Shown: piece by piece, positions 1 through 9,603 of the stretch
How the letters are laid out: every line of letters begins with the position of its first letter
How positions within the stretch are numbered: position 1 is the first letter of the stretch
Source: Segniliparus rotundus DSM 44985
GTDB taxonomy: Bacteria; Actinomycetota; Actinomycetes; Mycobacteriales; Mycobacteriaceae
DNA: 64,000 bases
Direction of reading: 5' to 3'
NCBI RefSeq assembly: GCF_000092825.1
Contig: NC_014168.1
Coordinates: 2,533,946 to 2,597,945, forward strand
Made by a program: the position numbers and the translations under genes
The notes under the pieces: model-generated
The model's input: only the letters and a program-made list of their open reading frames with translations
Database searches by the model: none
What the model was told of the DNA's origin: nothing

Positions 1-1
1 C

Positions 2-157
2 ATGGCGGTGCTCGACCCGCAACTTCGCGTCAAAGGGACACAACGGTTGCGCGTGGTCGACGCCTCTGCAATGCCGAAACTGCCAGCGGTCAACCCGAAT
101 ATCACCGTCATGATGATGGCCGAACGATGCGCAGACCTCATCAGAAAACACCAGTGA
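2..157 (+). CDS. GMC-family oxidoreductase, C-terminal end (partial)
   Basis: Only the last 51 codons are inside the window; the gene begins upstream. The visible end reads [12 protein letters not shown], then [10 protein letters not shown] and [17 protein letters not shown]. This is the C-terminal signature of FAD-dependent glucose-methanol-choline oxidoreductases (choline dehydrogenase and alcohol oxidase type), where the VDAS-x-MP and N-x-N segments line the flavin site. The substrate cannot be told from this fragment. The frame stops with TGA at 155-157, just before an insertion-sequence remnant. Confidence 0.85.
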   Translation: MAVLDPQLRVKGTQRLRVVDASAMPKLPAVNPNITVMMMAERCADLIRKHQ

Positions 158-200
158 ACTGGCCTGTTCCCGTCACCTTGGACGGGGTGGCATTCGGATC

Positions 201-515
201 ATGCCGCACTCGCCGCGATGGCGGGCAGGGTCTCATAGCCACGAGTCGGAGTGGGCTGCGATCCGCGAGGTCGCGGCGAAGCTGGGGGTGAACTCGGAGA
301 CGCTGCGCAAATGGGTCTGATCCGGGTCTCGGCCTGGGGCGGCCCGTGCGGCGCAGGAGGAGATCCGCCGGTTGCGCAAAGAGAACGCGGAGTTGCGGCG
401 GGCGAACGAGATCCTGCAGTCCGCCTCGGCGTTTTTCGCCGCTCGGCTCGACCGGACCGCGACGAGATGATCCGCTCTCTCGACGAGCAGGACGAAGGGC
501 GGGGACTGGTCAGAG
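201..515 (+). pseudogene. IS3-family transposase remnant (orfA with a stop, start of orfB)
   Basis: Frame from 201 encodes ESEWAAIREVAAKLGV and ETLRKWV, an IS3 OrfA helix-turn-helix. It is cut by an in-frame TGA at 318-320, then continues in the same frame with EEIRRLRKENAELRRANEIL and SASAFFAARLD to a TGA at 468-470, the usual OrfA leucine-zipper end. An orfB-like start (MIRSLDEQ) overlaps in another frame at 467 and is lost after about 15 codons. Nothing of the DDE catalytic domain remains, so this is a dead element. It abuts the 3' end of hutH. Confidence 0.85.
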
Positions 516-531
516 CGCGACGCCCATCGGG

Positions 532-2100
532 TCACGCCAACGGGCCGATGACGCTCTCGGCGCGACGCACGAGCGCGCCAGAACGGGCGAGTTCGACCGC
601 CGCCTCCAGCTCGGGCGAGAGGTATCGGTCTGAGCCGGGGCCGTCGACCCGCTCGCGGATGGCGGCGATGACCGCCATGGTGGCAGGCGACGGCTCGAGA
701 GGCTTGCGCAGGTCGACGCCGCGCGCGGCGGTGAGCGCCTCGATCGCCAGCACGCGGGTCAGCCCGTCGATCGCGCGGCGGAGCTTGCGCGCCGCGGACC
801 ATCCCATGGACACGTGGTCCTCCTGCATCGCGGACGACGGGATCGAGTCCACGCTCGCCGGGTTGGCGAGCCGTTTGAGCTCGGAGACGATCGAGGCTTG
901 CGTGTATTGCGCGATCATATGGCCGCTGTCGACGCCGGGATCGTCGGCGAGGAACGGGTTGAGCCCGTGGTTGCGGGCGATGTCGAGGAAGCGGTCTGTC
1001 CGGCGCTCGCTGATGCTGGCGAGGTCGGCCACGACGATGGCGAGGAAGTCGAGCGCATAGGCGACGGGCGCCCCGTGGAAGTTGCCGTTCGACTCGATCC
1101 GGCCGTCGAGCGTGACGACGGGATTGTCGACAGCGCTGTTCAGCTCGCGCTCGGCCACCGCCTGGGCATGGGCCATGGTGTCGCGGACAGCGCCTGCGAC
1201 TTGGGGGGCGCACCGCAATGAGTAGGCGTCTTGCACACGGGCGCAGTCGCCGGTGCGATGGCTGGCCACGATCCCGGAGCCTGCAAGGAGACGGGTCATG
1301 TTGGCGGCTGCGGCGGCTTGGCCGGGGTGGGGGCGCAGCCGCTGCAAGTCGGCGGCGAAGACTCGGTCTGTGGCGAGCAGCCCCTCGACGCTCAGCGCTG
1401 CGGCGATGTCGGCGAGTCGGACGAGTCCGCCGAGATCGCGCAGCGCGAGCACGAGCTGTCCGAGCATGCCGTCTGTGCCGTTGATGAGCGCGAGCCCTTC
1501 TTTCTCGGCTAAGACGACCGGGCGGAGCCCGTGTTCTTGCATCGCCTCGGAGGCGGGTTTGAGCACGCCGTCCTTGTCGCGCACAGAGCCTTCCCCGATC
1601 AAGGCGAGCGCCACATGCGCTAGCGGGGAAAGATCGCCGGAACAGCCGAGGCTGCCGTATTCGTGGACCACCGGCGTCAGTCCGGCCGAGATGAGGCCTG
1701 CGTACGCCAAAGCGGTCTGGGGCCTGATCCCGGTGCGGCCGGTGGCGAGGGTGGACAGACGCAGCAGCATCATCGCGCGGACGACCTCCTGCTCGACCTC
1801 GGGTCCGGACCCTGCCGCGTGCGAACGGATCAAGCGGTGCTGGAGTTGGACGCGTTGCTCGACGGGAATATGTTTCGTGGCGAGCGCGCCGAAGCCGGTC
1901 GACACGCCGTAGACGGGGGCCGGCTGCTCGGCGAGCTCTTCGACGAGGGCGCGGCTCGCGGCCATGGCCGCGAGCGCGTCCGGGGAGACGTCCGCCCTGG
2001 CGCCGTCGCGTGCGACAGCCACCACGTCGTCGAAGCTGACGGGGCCTATTCCAACGGTGACTGTCGAGAGCGTCGCGGACGCGCCGTGTGTGGCATTCAT
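532..2100 (-). CDS. hutH: Histidine ammonia-lyase
   Basis: Deaminates L-histidine to trans-urocanate, the first step of histidine breakdown, in the cytoplasm. About 522 residues, normal for HutH. The catalytic tyrosine is in YGVSTGFGAL. The cofactor loop GSLGCSGDLSPLAH supplies Cys-Ser-Gly, which would cyclise to the MIO group; as I recall this CSG form is usual in actinobacterial HutH where others have ASG. ENFHGxP-like (SNGNFHGAP) and PSSAMQEDHVSMG segments also match the family. I chose ATG at 2100 because family similarity begins just after it; a TTG at 2145 in the same frame would add 15 unconserved residues. It lies 78 bases (33 from the TTG) downstream of the IclR gene on the same strand, so the two are probably co-transcribed. 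Confidence 0.96.
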   Translation of the reverse strand: MNATHGASATLSTVTVGIGPVSFDDVVAVARDGARADVSPDALAAMAASRALVEELAEQPAPVYGVSTGFGALATKHIPVEQRVQLQHRLIRSHAAGSGPEVEQEVVRAMMLLRLSTLATGRTGIRPQTALAYAGLISAGLTPVVHEYGSLGCSGDLSPLAHVALALIGEGSVRDKDGVLKPASEAMQEHGLRPVVLAEKEGLALINGTDGMLGQLVLALRDLGGLVRLADIAAALSVEGLLATDRVFAADLQRLRPHPGQAAAAANMTRLLAGSGIVASHRTGDCARVQDAYSLRCAPQVAGAVRDTMAHAQAVAERELNSAVDNPVVTLDGRIESNGNFHGAPVAYALDFLAIVVADLASISERRTDRFLDIARNHGLNPFLADDPGVDSGHMIAQYTQASIVSELKRLANPASVDSIPSSAMQEDHVSMGWSAARKLRRAIDGLTRVLAIEALTAARGVDLRKPLEPSPATMAVIAAIRERVDGPGSDRYLSPELEAAVELARSGALVRRAESVIGPLA

Positions 2101-2178
2101 GGGTTCAGTACACCCGACCCGGCGCGGAGCCGCGTGCCCGATCAAGGGATATTGTCTAGGATCCGAGATGTGGCCCGT

Positions 2179-3003
2179 TCACGAGCCGTGTGCCGAGGCC
2201 CGCCGTCCTTGCGGGCTGGCGAACCATCCCTCGGGCGCCCGCCCGGACACGGCCTTCGTGAGCTGTTGCGCGCCCCTGCGCGCCGCGCTGACAAGGGTCT
2301 CGAGGGGGACGTTCGAGCGGTCCTTGCGGCGGGTGATGCTGATCGCGGCGTACGGCCTGCCCGAGTGGTCGAACGCGCATGCGGCCACCGACTGCAGGCC
2401 TTCGGCGATCATGCCGTCCTCTTCTGCCCAACCCTGCCGCTTCTCGGCCGCGATCAGGGACTGCAATTGCGATAACGTCGCGGGCCCCCGGCCCGTGCGG
2501 TCGATGAACGAGCCCGTGGCGGGGAACAGCGCGCGGACCTGCGAGAAGGGGAGGTGCGCGAGCATCGAGCGCCCGTTGGCCGTGAGATGCGCGGGAAGCC
2601 GCACGCCGACGTCGGTCACCGAGGTCACCGGAACCCGCATGAGCGGCGGCTGCTCTTTGATGAGGTACAGCGATTCCGCGCCGTGCAGCACGCCCAGATG
2701 CGTCGTCTCGCGCACGTTGGCGGCCAGTCGTTTCACGATGGGCCGCGCCAACAGTTCGAGCGGCTCGTGCCGCAGGTACGCCGACCCCACCTCGAACGCG
2801 GCCACTCCGAGGCCGTACGCGCGTTGCTCGGGCAAATGGACCACGAAGCCCCGTTCGACCATGACTTCAAGCAAGTGGTACGCCGACGAGCGGGGGATTC
2901 CCAGGTCTCGGGCCAGCACGGCTCCGGCGACCGGGCCTGGCGCGCTGGCGAAATAGAGCAGAACGTCCAACGCTCGTCCGACCGCGGGCGATGTGCTCGA
3001 CAC
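2179..3003 (-). CDS. IclR-family regulator of the hut genes
   Basis: About 274 residues with the two IclR parts. The N-terminal winged helix (SPAVGRALDVLLYFA, then LARDLGIPRSSAYHLLEVMVERGFV) is followed by a C-terminal effector-binding domain (ETTHLGVLHGAESLYL, TANGRSMLAHLP, GWAEEDGMIAEGLQSVAA). A GTG at 3003 has an SD-like GGAGG at 3012-3016 with eight-base spacing; a GTG at 3012 overlaps that SD and is less likely. The gene is divergent from hutU and upstream of hutH, so control of histidine degradation by urocanate or a related effector is the likely job. That role is inferred from position. Confidence 0.9.
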   Translation of the reverse strand: MSSTSPAVGRALDVLLYFASAPGPVAGAVLARDLGIPRSSAYHLLEVMVERGFVVHLPEQRAYGLGVAAFEVGSAYLRHEPLELLARPIVKRLAANVRETTHLGVLHGAESLYLIKEQPPLMRVPVTSVTDVGVRLPAHLTANGRSMLAHLPFSQVRALFPATGSFIDRTGRGPATLSQLQSLIAAEKRQGWAEEDGMIAEGLQSVAACAFDHSGRPYAAISITRRKDRSNVPLETLVSAARRGAQQLTKAVSGRAPEGWFASPQGRRASAHGS

Positions 3004-3053
3004 TCCGACCACCTCCGATCAGTCGACTCCTGGCCTCATTGTCTCGGATGCCA

Positions 3054-3074
3054 GACTATAACATGAAAATAGTC
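3054..3074. promoter_or_regulatory. Candidate operator in the iclR/hutU divergent region
   Basis: GACTAT at 3054-3059 and ATAGTC at 3069-3074 form a perfect six-base inverted repeat around a nine-base spacer. It lies between the divergent iclR-hutH and hutU starts. A dyad of this size would suit an IclR dimer, but no consensus for this regulator is known to me. Confidence 0.4.
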
Positions 3075-3151
3075 ACGCGGCGACCGTGGACGACTGCTCT
3101 ACTTGAGGCATTCCGACACAATCCATCGCAACGAGCAAGGATCCGACCGAC

Positions 3152-4819
3152 ATGGTTTCCGACCCCAGCCCCCGTGCTGTCCGCGCCGCCCGAGGAACCG
3201 AGCTGTCGTGCAAAGGCTGGCAGCAAGAAGCCGCCTTGCGCATGCTGATGAACAACCTCGACCCCGAGGTCGCCGAGCATCCCGAAGACCTCGTGGTCTA
3301 CGGCGGGACCGGGCGCGCGGCGCGCAACTGGCCCGCGTTCGACGCGATCGTGCGCACGTTGCGAGAGCTCGAGGACGACGAGACCCTGCTCGTGCAGTCG
3401 GGCAAGCCGGTCGGAGTCTTCCGCACCAACGTCTGGGCCCCCCGAGTGCTGATCGCGAACTCCAACCTGGTCGGCGACTGGGCGAGCTGGGAGAAGTTCC
3501 GAGAGCTCGAGGCGGCGGGTTTGATGATGTACGGCCAGATGACGGCGGGATCGTGGATCTACATCGGAACCCAGGGCATCCTGCAGGGCACGTTCGAGAC
3601 CTTCGGAGCCATCGCCAAGAAGAAGTTCGGCGGCTCGCTCGCGGGCACGATCACCCTGACCGGCGGCGTCGGCGGCATGGGCGGCGCGCAGCCGTTGGCG
3701 GTGACGATGAACGAGGGCGTCGCTCTCTGCGTCGACTGCGACGAGAGCCGCATCGACCGGCGTATCGAGCACCGCTACCTCGATGTCAAGGCGAAGGACG
3801 TCGACGAGGCGCTGCGCCTGGCCGTCGAGGCGCGAGACAGCAAACGGCCGTTGTCCGTCGGCCTGGTCGGCAATGCGGCGGACGTCTTCCCCGAGCTGCT
3901 CGAGCGCGACGCTCCGATTGACATCGTGACGGACCAGACCTCCGCGCACGACCCGCTCTCCTACCTGCCCAGCGGCGTCGCGTTCGAAGACATGAAGAAG
4001 CTGGCCGAGAAGGACGCCGCCTCTTTCACGGAACAAGCGCAAGGGTCGATGGCCAAACAGGTCGAGGCCATGGTCGGTTTCATGGACAAGGGCGCCGAGG
4101 TCTTCGACTACGGCAATTCCATCCGCGACGAGGCGCGCAAAGCCGGGTACGGGCGGGCTTTCGACTTCCCCGGGTTCGTGCCCGCCTACATCCGGCCGCA
4201 GTTCGAGGAGGGCCTGGGCCCGTTCCGCTGGGCGGCGCTCTCGGGCGACCCGAAGGACATCGAGGCCACCGACCGCGCCATCCTCGAGCTTTTCCCGGAG
4301 AACGAGCACCTGCGCCGCTGGATCACCATGGCAGAGGAGAAGGTCGCCTACCAGGGCCTGCCCGCGCGGATCTGCTGGCTCGGCTACGGCGAGCGGCACA
4401 AGGCTGGGCTGAAGTTCAACGAGATGGTCGCCTCCGGCGAGCTCTCCGCGCCGATCGTCATCGGACGCGACCACCTCGACTCCGGGTCGGTGGCCTCCCC
4501 GTACCGGGAGACCGAGGCCATGGCGGACGGCTCGGACGCCATCGCCGACTGGCCGTTGCTCAACGCGCTCGTCAACACGTCCTCGGGGGCTTCCTGGGTC
4601 TCCATCCATCACGGCGGCGGCGTCGGGATCGGCCGCTCGATCCACGCGGGCCAGGTGTGCGTCGCCGACGGCACCGAGCTCGCCGCGCAGAAGCTCGAAC
4701 GGGTGTTGACCAACGACCCCGGCATGGGCGTCATCCGCCACGTGGACGCCGGATACCCGTACGCGGCGCAGGTCGCCGCCGAGCGCGGCGTGCGGATTCC
4801 GATGCGCGAGGGCGCATGA
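3152..4819 (+). CDS. hutU: Urocanate hydratase
   Basis: Adds water to urocanate to give 4-imidazolone-5-propionate, using tightly bound NAD+ as electrophile. The 555 residues are the full family length. Hallmarks seen: [13 protein letters not shown] near residue 50, the glycine-rich [15 protein letters not shown], the YGNSIRDEA segment, the conserved [11 protein letters not shown] carrying the active-site cysteine, and [18 protein letters not shown] with [11 protein letters not shown] near the end. The stop (TGA 4817-4819) overlaps the ATG of the next gene, so it heads a tightly coupled operon of four genes. The ATG at 3152 has only a weak purine-rich stretch upstream. Confidence 0.97.
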   Translation: MVSDPSPRAVRAARGTELSCKGWQQEAALRMLMNNLDPEVAEHPEDLVVYGGTGRAARNWPAFDAIVRTLRELEDDETLLVQSGKPVGVFRTNVWAPRVLIANSNLVGDWASWEKFRELEAAGLMMYGQMTAGSWIYIGTQGILQGTFETFGAIAKKKFGGSLAGTITLTGGVGGMGGAQPLAVTMNEGVALCVDCDESRIDRRIEHRYLDVKAKDVDEALRLAVEARDSKRPLSVGLVGNAADVFPELLERDAPIDIVTDQTSAHDPLSYLPSGVAFEDMKKLAEKDAASFTEQAQGSMAKQVEAMVGFMDKGAEVFDYGNSIRDEARKAGYGRAFDFPGFVPAYIRPQFEEGLGPFRWAALSGDPKDIEATDRAILELFPENEHLRRWITMAEEKVAYQGLPARICWLGYGERHKAGLKFNEMVASGELSAPIVIGRDHLDSGSVASPYRETEAMADGSDAIADWPLLNALVNTSSGASWVSIHHGGGVGIGRSIHAGQVCVADGTELAAQKLERVLTNDPGMGVIRHVDAGYPYAAQVAAERGVRIPMREGA

Positions 4820-6042
4820 GCACGTTCGACTCGCTGTGGGAATCGACCCTGGACGTGGGCAAGGACCCGGCGTGCGGCGGGTACAACCGCTTCGCGTGGA
4901 CCACGGAGGACCTCGTCTTGCGCGAATGGTTCGCCGGCTGCGCCGCCGACCGGGGCATGGACGTCGAGGAGGACCGCAACGGCAACGTGTGGGCGTGGTG
5001 GCGCCCCCGGCTTTGGTCGGGAGATCCCAAAGGCGCGTTCGTCACCGGATCCCACCTCGACTCGGTGCCGGGCGGAGGAGCGTTCGACGGGCCGTTGGGG
5101 ATCGTGTCGGCATTCGCCGCGATCGACATCCTCAAAGCGCGCGGGGTCGAGCCGAAGGTCGCCGTCGCCGTCGTCGCGTTCGCCGACGAGGAGGGCGCGA
5201 GGTTCGGGGTCGCCTGCGTCGGCTCGAAACTCTCGACCGGGGCGCTGCCCCCGGAAAAAGCGCTGAATCTGCGCGACGGCGACGGTGTCACCTTGGCCGA
5301 GGCGATCAAGAAGGCAGGCCGCGATCCGAACCACGTCGGCCGCGACGAGGATCTGGCCGACAAGGTCGGCGTGTACGTGGAGTTGCATGTCGAGCAGGGG
5401 CGCGCTTTGGACCTGCTGGGCAGGCCGATCGGCCTCGCGTCGGCCATCTGGCCCCACGGGCGCTGGCGGTTCGATTTCTGCGGAGAGGCGAACCACGCGG
5501 GCACGACGCGGCTGGCCGACCGCCGCGATCCGATGCTGGCGTTCGCCACCGCGGTGCACGCCGCTCGTGCGCGAGCGGCCGCCCACGACGCGGTGGCGAC
5601 GTTCGGCAAGGTGTTGGTGACCCCGAATGGCGCGAATGCCATCCCGTCGCAGGTCCGGGCTTGGCTCGACGCACGCGCGGCTGACGAGGCGACGCTGTTG
5701 TCGCTGGTCGAATCGATCACCGCGCATGCCGACCGTGACTGCGGGGAGAGCGGGCTCAGCGTGTCGGTGCACGCCGAGTCGGTCACCCCTGTCGTCGACT
5801 TCTCCGCGGAAGTGCGCGCGAAGGTCCAGCAGTCGCTGGCGTATTTGGGCGATGTCCCGGTGTTGTCCACCGCCGCCGGGCACGACGCGGGCGTCTTGTC
5901 GGGCACGGTGCCGACCGCGATGCTTTTCGTCCGCAACCCGAGCGGAGTGTCGCATTCTCCGTTGGAGCACGCCGAACTCAGCGACTGCCGGGTCGGCGCG
6001 GAAGCTCTGGCGGCAGTGATGGCTGATTGGACGAGCTGGTGA
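4816..6042 (+). CDS. M20-family amidohydrolase in the HutG position (allantoate amidohydrolase-like)
   Basis: 408 residues of the hydantoinase/N-carbamoylase branch of M20 metallohydrolases. Metal-binding segments seen: [37 protein letters not shown], and [11 protein letters not shown] near the C-terminus; the dimer-lid arginine/histidine region is [12 protein letters not shown]. Family members hydrolyse N-carbamoyl or allantoate bonds. No classical HutG is present here, and HutF upstream in the pathway yields N-formyl-glutamate. I therefore infer that this enzyme removes the formyl group, as proposed for the similarly placed gene in Streptomyces hut clusters. ATG at 4816 overlaps the hutU stop; its own stop overlaps the hutF GTG. 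Confidence 0.88.
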   Translation: MSTFDSLWESTLDVGKDPACGGYNRFAWTTEDLVLREWFAGCAADRGMDVEEDRNGNVWAWWRPRLWSGDPKGAFVTGSHLDSVPGGGAFDGPLGIVSAFAAIDILKARGVEPKVAVAVVAFADEEGARFGVACVGSKLSTGALPPEKALNLRDGDGVTLAEAIKKAGRDPNHVGRDEDLADKVGVYVELHVEQGRALDLLGRPIGLASAIWPHGRWRFDFCGEANHAGTTRLADRRDPMLAFATAVHAARARAAAHDAVATFGKVLVTPNGANAIPSQVRAWLDARAADEATLLSLVESITAHADRDCGESGLSVSVHAESVTPVVDFSAEVRAKVQQSLAYLGDVPVLSTAAGHDAGVLSGTVPTAMLFVRNPSGVSHSPLEHAELSDCRVGAEALAAVMADWTSW

Positions 6043-7409
6043 GCGCGACGGGCGAAGCGGTCTGGTGGTGCGAGCACGCGTTGCTCGACAGCGGCGTTGC
6101 CGACGGGGTGCTCGTCTCCACAACGGACGGGCGCATCGCTTCGGTCGAGGCCGGCGTCGCTCCGACCAGCGCCAGCGGCGTGCTGCGAGGTTTGGTCGTG
6201 CCGGGTTTGGCGAACACCCACTCGCATGCGTTCCACCGGGCGCTTCGCTCGCGCACGCAACGAGACCGAGGATCGTTCTGGACCTGGCGCGAGCTCATGT
6301 ACGAAGTTGCGGCCCGCCTGACTCCGGATCTGTACCGGGATCTGGCGCGCGCGGTGTACGCCGAGATGGCCTTGGCCGGGATCACGTCCGTGGGCGAGTT
6401 CCACTATCTGCACCACGACATGGGCGGCGCCCCGTACGCCGAACCGAACGAGATGGGCCTGGCGCTGATCGCCGCAGCGTCTGAGGCGGGCGTCCGGATC
6501 ACGTTGCTCGACGCCTGCTATCTCAGCTCCGCCGTCGACGGCTCGCCGCTGGCCGAAGGCACGCAGCAGCGGTTCGGCGACGGGAGCGGGGACGCATGGG
6601 CAGAACGCGTCGAAGCGCTCCACAAACAGGTCGGCGACCAACCGGGGGCGCTGGTCGGGGCGGCGTTGCACTCGGTGCGCGGCGTGCCCGTGTCGCAGAT
6701 GCCAGCAGTGGTGGAGTGGGCCGCCGCGCGCCGCGCGCCGCTCCACGTCCATTGTTGCGAGCAGGTCGGCGAGGTCGAGCAATGCCTCGCCGTCCACGGG
6801 CGCACGCCGATCGCGCTCTTGCGCGATGCGGGGGCGCTCGGGCCGAGGACCACTTTGGTCCACGCCACCCATCTCGCAGCCGACGATCTGGCGGCCATCG
6901 ACCAGAGCGCCACCGGGGTGTGCTTCTGCCCCACGACCGAACGCGATCTCGGCGACGGCATCGGGCCCGCTTCTGCGTTGCTCGCGGGATCCGGATCGTT
7001 CAGCCTCGGCTCGGACAGTCACGCCGTCATCGATATGTTCGAGGAGGCCCGCGCTGTCGAGCTCGACGAACGGCTCGCCCGCCAGGAGCGGGGGTTGATC
7101 ACGGCGAGCCGCCTGCTCAGAGCCGCGACGATCGAGGGGCAACAGTCCCTGGGGTGGAGCGACGCGGGGCAGATCCGAGCAGGCGCCCGGGCGGATCTGG
7201 TCGCGGTGGACATGGGCTCGGCACGCACGGCGGGCGGCGGAGCCACGGTGGAGAACGTCGTCTTCGCCGCGACTGCCGGGGACGTCACCGATGTCGTCGT
7301 CGACGGGCGGTTCGTCGTGCAGGACCGGCGGCACACCGCTGTGCCAGACGTGCCACGAGCGCTCGCCGACGCGATCGGGGCGGTCATCGGCGGGGGAGGC
7401 TCTCAGTGA
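6039..7409 (+). CDS. hutF: Formimidoylglutamate deiminase
   Basis: Converts N-formimidoyl-L-glutamate to N-formyl-L-glutamate and ammonia, in the five-step histidine route. About 456 residues, amidohydrolase superfamily with a single zinc: [11 protein letters not shown] (HxH), [26 protein letters not shown], and the aspartate in [14 protein letters not shown]. The FYHRAL-like and SEFHYLHHD (here GEFHYLHHD) segments are HutF hallmarks. I prefer the GTG at 6039, whose last bases overlap the previous TGA; a TTG at 6027 is in frame. Its own stop (7407-7409) overlaps the hutI GTG. Confidence 0.95.
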   Translation: MSATGEAVWWCEHALLDSGVADGVLVSTTDGRIASVEAGVAPTSASGVLRGLVVPGLANTHSHAFHRALRSRTQRDRGSFWTWRELMYEVAARLTPDLYRDLARAVYAEMALAGITSVGEFHYLHHDMGGAPYAEPNEMGLALIAAASEAGVRITLLDACYLSSAVDGSPLAEGTQQRFGDGSGDAWAERVEALHKQVGDQPGALVGAALHSVRGVPVSQMPAVVEWAAARRAPLHVHCCEQVGEVEQCLAVHGRTPIALLRDAGALGPRTTLVHATHLAADDLAAIDQSATGVCFCPTTERDLGDGIGPASALLAGSGSFSLGSDSHAVIDMFEEARAVELDERLARQERGLITASRLLRAATIEGQQSLGWSDAGQIRAGARADLVAVDMGSARTAGGGATVENVVFAATAGDVTDVVVDGRFVVQDRRHTAVPDVPRALADAIGAVIGGGGSQ

Positions 7410-8599
7410 GCGTCGTCTACGAGAACATCGGCGAACTCGTCACCAACGACCCGGAGCAGGGCGACGGGAGCGCGCTCGGCATTCTGCATGACGCTGCGCT
7501 CGTCACCTCTGGCGGACGCGTTCTCTGGGTCGGCCCGCAGGCGTGCGCCCCCGACGCGGACCGTCGGGTCGACGTCGAAGGGGCCTGCGTTATCCCCGGC
7601 TTCGTGGACAGCCACGCCCATTTGGTTTTCGCCGGGGACCGGTCCGCGGAGTTCGCCGCCCGGATGAGCGGCGAGGAGTACGACGGCGGCGGCATCGCGA
7701 CCACTGTCGCGGCCACCCGCGCAGCGGATGACTCCGTGCTGGCGGACAACGTCGACAGGCTCGCGGCGGAGCTGCACCGTGGCGGAGTCACCACGTTCGA
7801 GACCAAAAGCGGCTACGGGCTCGCCATCGAGCACGAAGTCCGGTCGCTCCGGATTGCGCGGCAGTTCACCCCCGAAACCACCTTCCTCGGCGCGCACGTC
7901 GTCCCGGCGGAACACCGGGGCGACCGCGACGGCTATGTCCGGCTCGTCGCAGGCGACATGCTCGCCGCGTGCGCGCCCCACGCGCGCTGGATCGACGTCT
8001 TCTGCGACAGGGGCGCCTTTGACATCGATGAAACCCGGTTCATCCTCGAAGCGGGAGCCCAGGCCGGGCTGCTCCCCCGGCTGCACGCCGGACAGCTCGC
8101 GCACGGGGGCGGGGTCCGGCTCGCCGTGGAGCTGCGAGCGGCTTCGGTGGACCATTGCACCCACACCAGCGACCTCGACGTCCAGGCGCTCGCCGCAGCC
8201 TCAGACACCACGGTCGCCACGCTCCTGCCCGGAGCGGAATTCTCAACGCGGGCCCCGTGGCCGGACGGTCGGAGGCTCATCGACGCAGGTGTCGTCGTCG
8301 CGCTCGCAACCGACTGCAACCCGGGCAGCTCCTACACCTCCAGCATGGCCTTCTGCATCGCCCTCGCGGTGCGCGACATGCGCCTGACTCCGGCCGAGGC
8401 TGTGTGGGCGGCCACGGCCGGGGGAGCCAAAGCGCTGCGCCGCGACGACATCGGGGGGCTCTCGCCAGGCAAGCGCGCGGACTTCGTCCAGCTCGCCGCC
8501 CCCTCTCACATCCACCTCGCGTACCGGCCGGGCGTCCCGCTCGTCCGCGACGTCGTCAAAGACGGTCGAAGCTGTCGATGTGAACCGCACCGGGTTTAG
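7406..8599 (+). CDS. hutI: Imidazolonepropionase
   Basis: Opens the ring of 4-imidazolone-5-propionate to give N-formimidoyl-L-glutamate. 397 residues, amidohydrolase fold: [15 protein letters not shown] (metal HxH and substrate arginine), KSGYGL, the [10 protein letters not shown] histidine, [10 protein letters not shown], and [11 protein letters not shown] with the metal aspartate and the NPG turn. The GTG start overlaps the hutF stop by four bases. This is the last gene of the hutU operon; an IS3-type remnant begins 34 bases after its stop. Confidence 0.96.
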   Translation: MSVVYENIGELVTNDPEQGDGSALGILHDAALVTSGGRVLWVGPQACAPDADRRVDVEGACVIPGFVDSHAHLVFAGDRSAEFAARMSGEEYDGGGIATTVAATRAADDSVLADNVDRLAAELHRGGVTTFETKSGYGLAIEHEVRSLRIARQFTPETTFLGAHVVPAEHRGDRDGYVRLVAGDMLAACAPHARWIDVFCDRGAFDIDETRFILEAGAQAGLLPRLHAGQLAHGGGVRLAVELRAASVDHCTHTSDLDVQALAAASDTTVATLLPGAEFSTRAPWPDGRRLIDAGVVVALATDCNPGSSYTSSMAFCIALAVRDMRLTPAEAVWAATAGGAKALRRDDIGGLSPGKRADFVQLAAPSHIHLAYRPGVPLVRDVVKDGRSCRCEPHRV

Positions 8600-8632
8600 T
8601 GGAGGGCATGTTCCCCCGGAAGGTTGGGAGTC

Positions 8633-8800
8633 ATGTCAACACAACCGAAGCGGCCTGCGCCGAAGCGGTACCGGCCCGAGTTGCGTGAGCGTGCGGCGAG
8701 CATGGCGTGGGAGGCGCACGAGGAGGAGCCAGGGCTGTCGCAGACCCAGGCCCACGCGCGGATCGGCAAACGACTGGGCGCGCTCTCCCCCGGTCCACCA
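8633..8800 (+). pseudogene. IS3-type orfA N-terminal remnant
   Basis: ATG at 8633 starts KRYRPELRERAASMAWEA and QAHARIGKRLG, the N-terminal helix-turn-helix pattern of IS3-family OrfA proteins. Similarity ends abruptly near 8790; the reading frame then runs into unrelated proline/arginine-rich shadow sequence. No leucine-zipper part or OrfB follows. It is not the same copy as the remnant at 201-515, which has a different OrfA sequence. Confidence 0.6.
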
Positions 8801-8817
8801 AACCGCCGCCGCACGTA

Positions 8818-9311
8818 TGCCCCTCGAACTGGTCAAAGACTGCCCGTGCGGCGGAATACACCGCCTGGAGACCACGGACAGGCAGATCTGCGAGACCCAG
8901 GTCATGGACACCAGGGAGCAGCACATCGTCCCGCTACCTGTGAAGCGACTCGTCAAACGGCGCAACCAGAGCATCCCCAAGGCGTACCGGTGGTACCAGG
9001 AGGTCGAACTCTCCTGCGGCACGACGAGGCGCGTCCGCGTCGACGCCACCGACGAGGACCAGCGCACCGGGTTTAAACGAGCCGAACGCGTTCGTCAGCA
9101 CGCCCCCCGCAGTGCCGTCTAACAGAGCAACTACGGCTTCCGAGCAGAGGCCGAATCGTGGAACAACACCCTCGACCGCACCCTCTACGGCGGCAGCATG
9201 ATCGCCAAGACAGCGGACCGGCAGCTCCTCGTCATGATCGGCCACATGCTGGCAAGAAACGTCCTGGCGCTCCGCGCCGCCCGACGACAGCCACAGCAGC
9301 CCAGCGCTTAA
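8818..9311 (+). pseudogene. Degraded mobile-element protein, interrupted by a stop
   Basis: One frame reads LELVKDCPCGGIHRLETTDRQIC onward with SIPKAYRWYQEVELSCG, meets TAA at 9120-9122, then continues in the same frame with NYGFRAEAESWNNTLDRTLY and LLVMIGHMLARNVLALRAARR to a TAA at 9309-9311. The second part resembles the C-terminal helices that close DDE transposases (E-x-x-N-x-x-L-x-x-T-L, then a long helix with N-x-x-A). I cannot name the family. A single nonsense codon splitting an otherwise open frame argues for a decayed gene. Confidence 0.45.
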
Positions 9312-9386
9312 CCCGCGCCGAGCCCCGGCATCACAGAAGAAGCGAGCTGAGGCTCACGGCCTCCTGTAACCGAAAAGAGAGCCCAG

Positions 9387-9430
9387 CTCGTGGCCCCTTC
9401 CAAGATCGGAGGGGGCCACGAGCCTTTTTG
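9387..9430 (+). terminator. Strong rho-independent terminator
   Basis: GCTCGTGGCCCC at 9387-9398 pairs perfectly with GGGGCCACGAGC at 9413-9424 and is followed directly by CTTTTT. It ends rightward transcription from the mobile-element remnant and insulates the tRNA gene that starts 86 bases later. Confidence 0.85.
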
Positions 9431-9515
9431 CGTTTCCGCGAGTTGAGGGAACCCCGTATACTCAAACACCGCCCGACTGGCTCCCGATTTCAGTCCACGA
9501 AACGGTCCAGTCCCC

Positions 9516-9588
9516 GGCCCCGTAGCTCAGTGGATAGAGCAAGGGTTTCCTAAACCCTGTGTCGGAGGTTCGATTCCTCTCGGGGTCA
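9516..9588 (+). tRNA. tRNA-Arg (anticodon CCT)
   Basis: Seventy-three bases fold into a standard cloverleaf. Acceptor GGCCCCG (9516-9522) pairs with CGGGGTC (9581-9587) with one G-U. The D-arm starts GCTC, and the anticodon stem AGGGT/ACCCT encloses loop TTCCTAA with anticodon CCT. The T-arm GGAGG/CCTCT encloses TTCGATT. CCA is not encoded. It reads AGG codons. A tyrosine-integrase stub points toward its 3' end, so this tRNA has probably served as an integration site. Confidence 0.95.
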
Positions 9589-9603
9589 CACTATAATAAC
9601 TGT

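Noticed and set aside
1600..1625. HutH cofactor loop reads Cys-Ser-Gly instead of Ala-Ser-Gly
   Set aside because: It looked odd at first, but as I recall actinobacterial HutH proteins normally have GSLGCSGDL, so it is expected.
4731..7334. 867-codon open frame on the minus strand
   Set aside because: It is antisense to the M20, hutF genes and part of hutU, with Arg/Ala/Pro-rich shadow composition and no family motif; typical of high-GC antisense frames.
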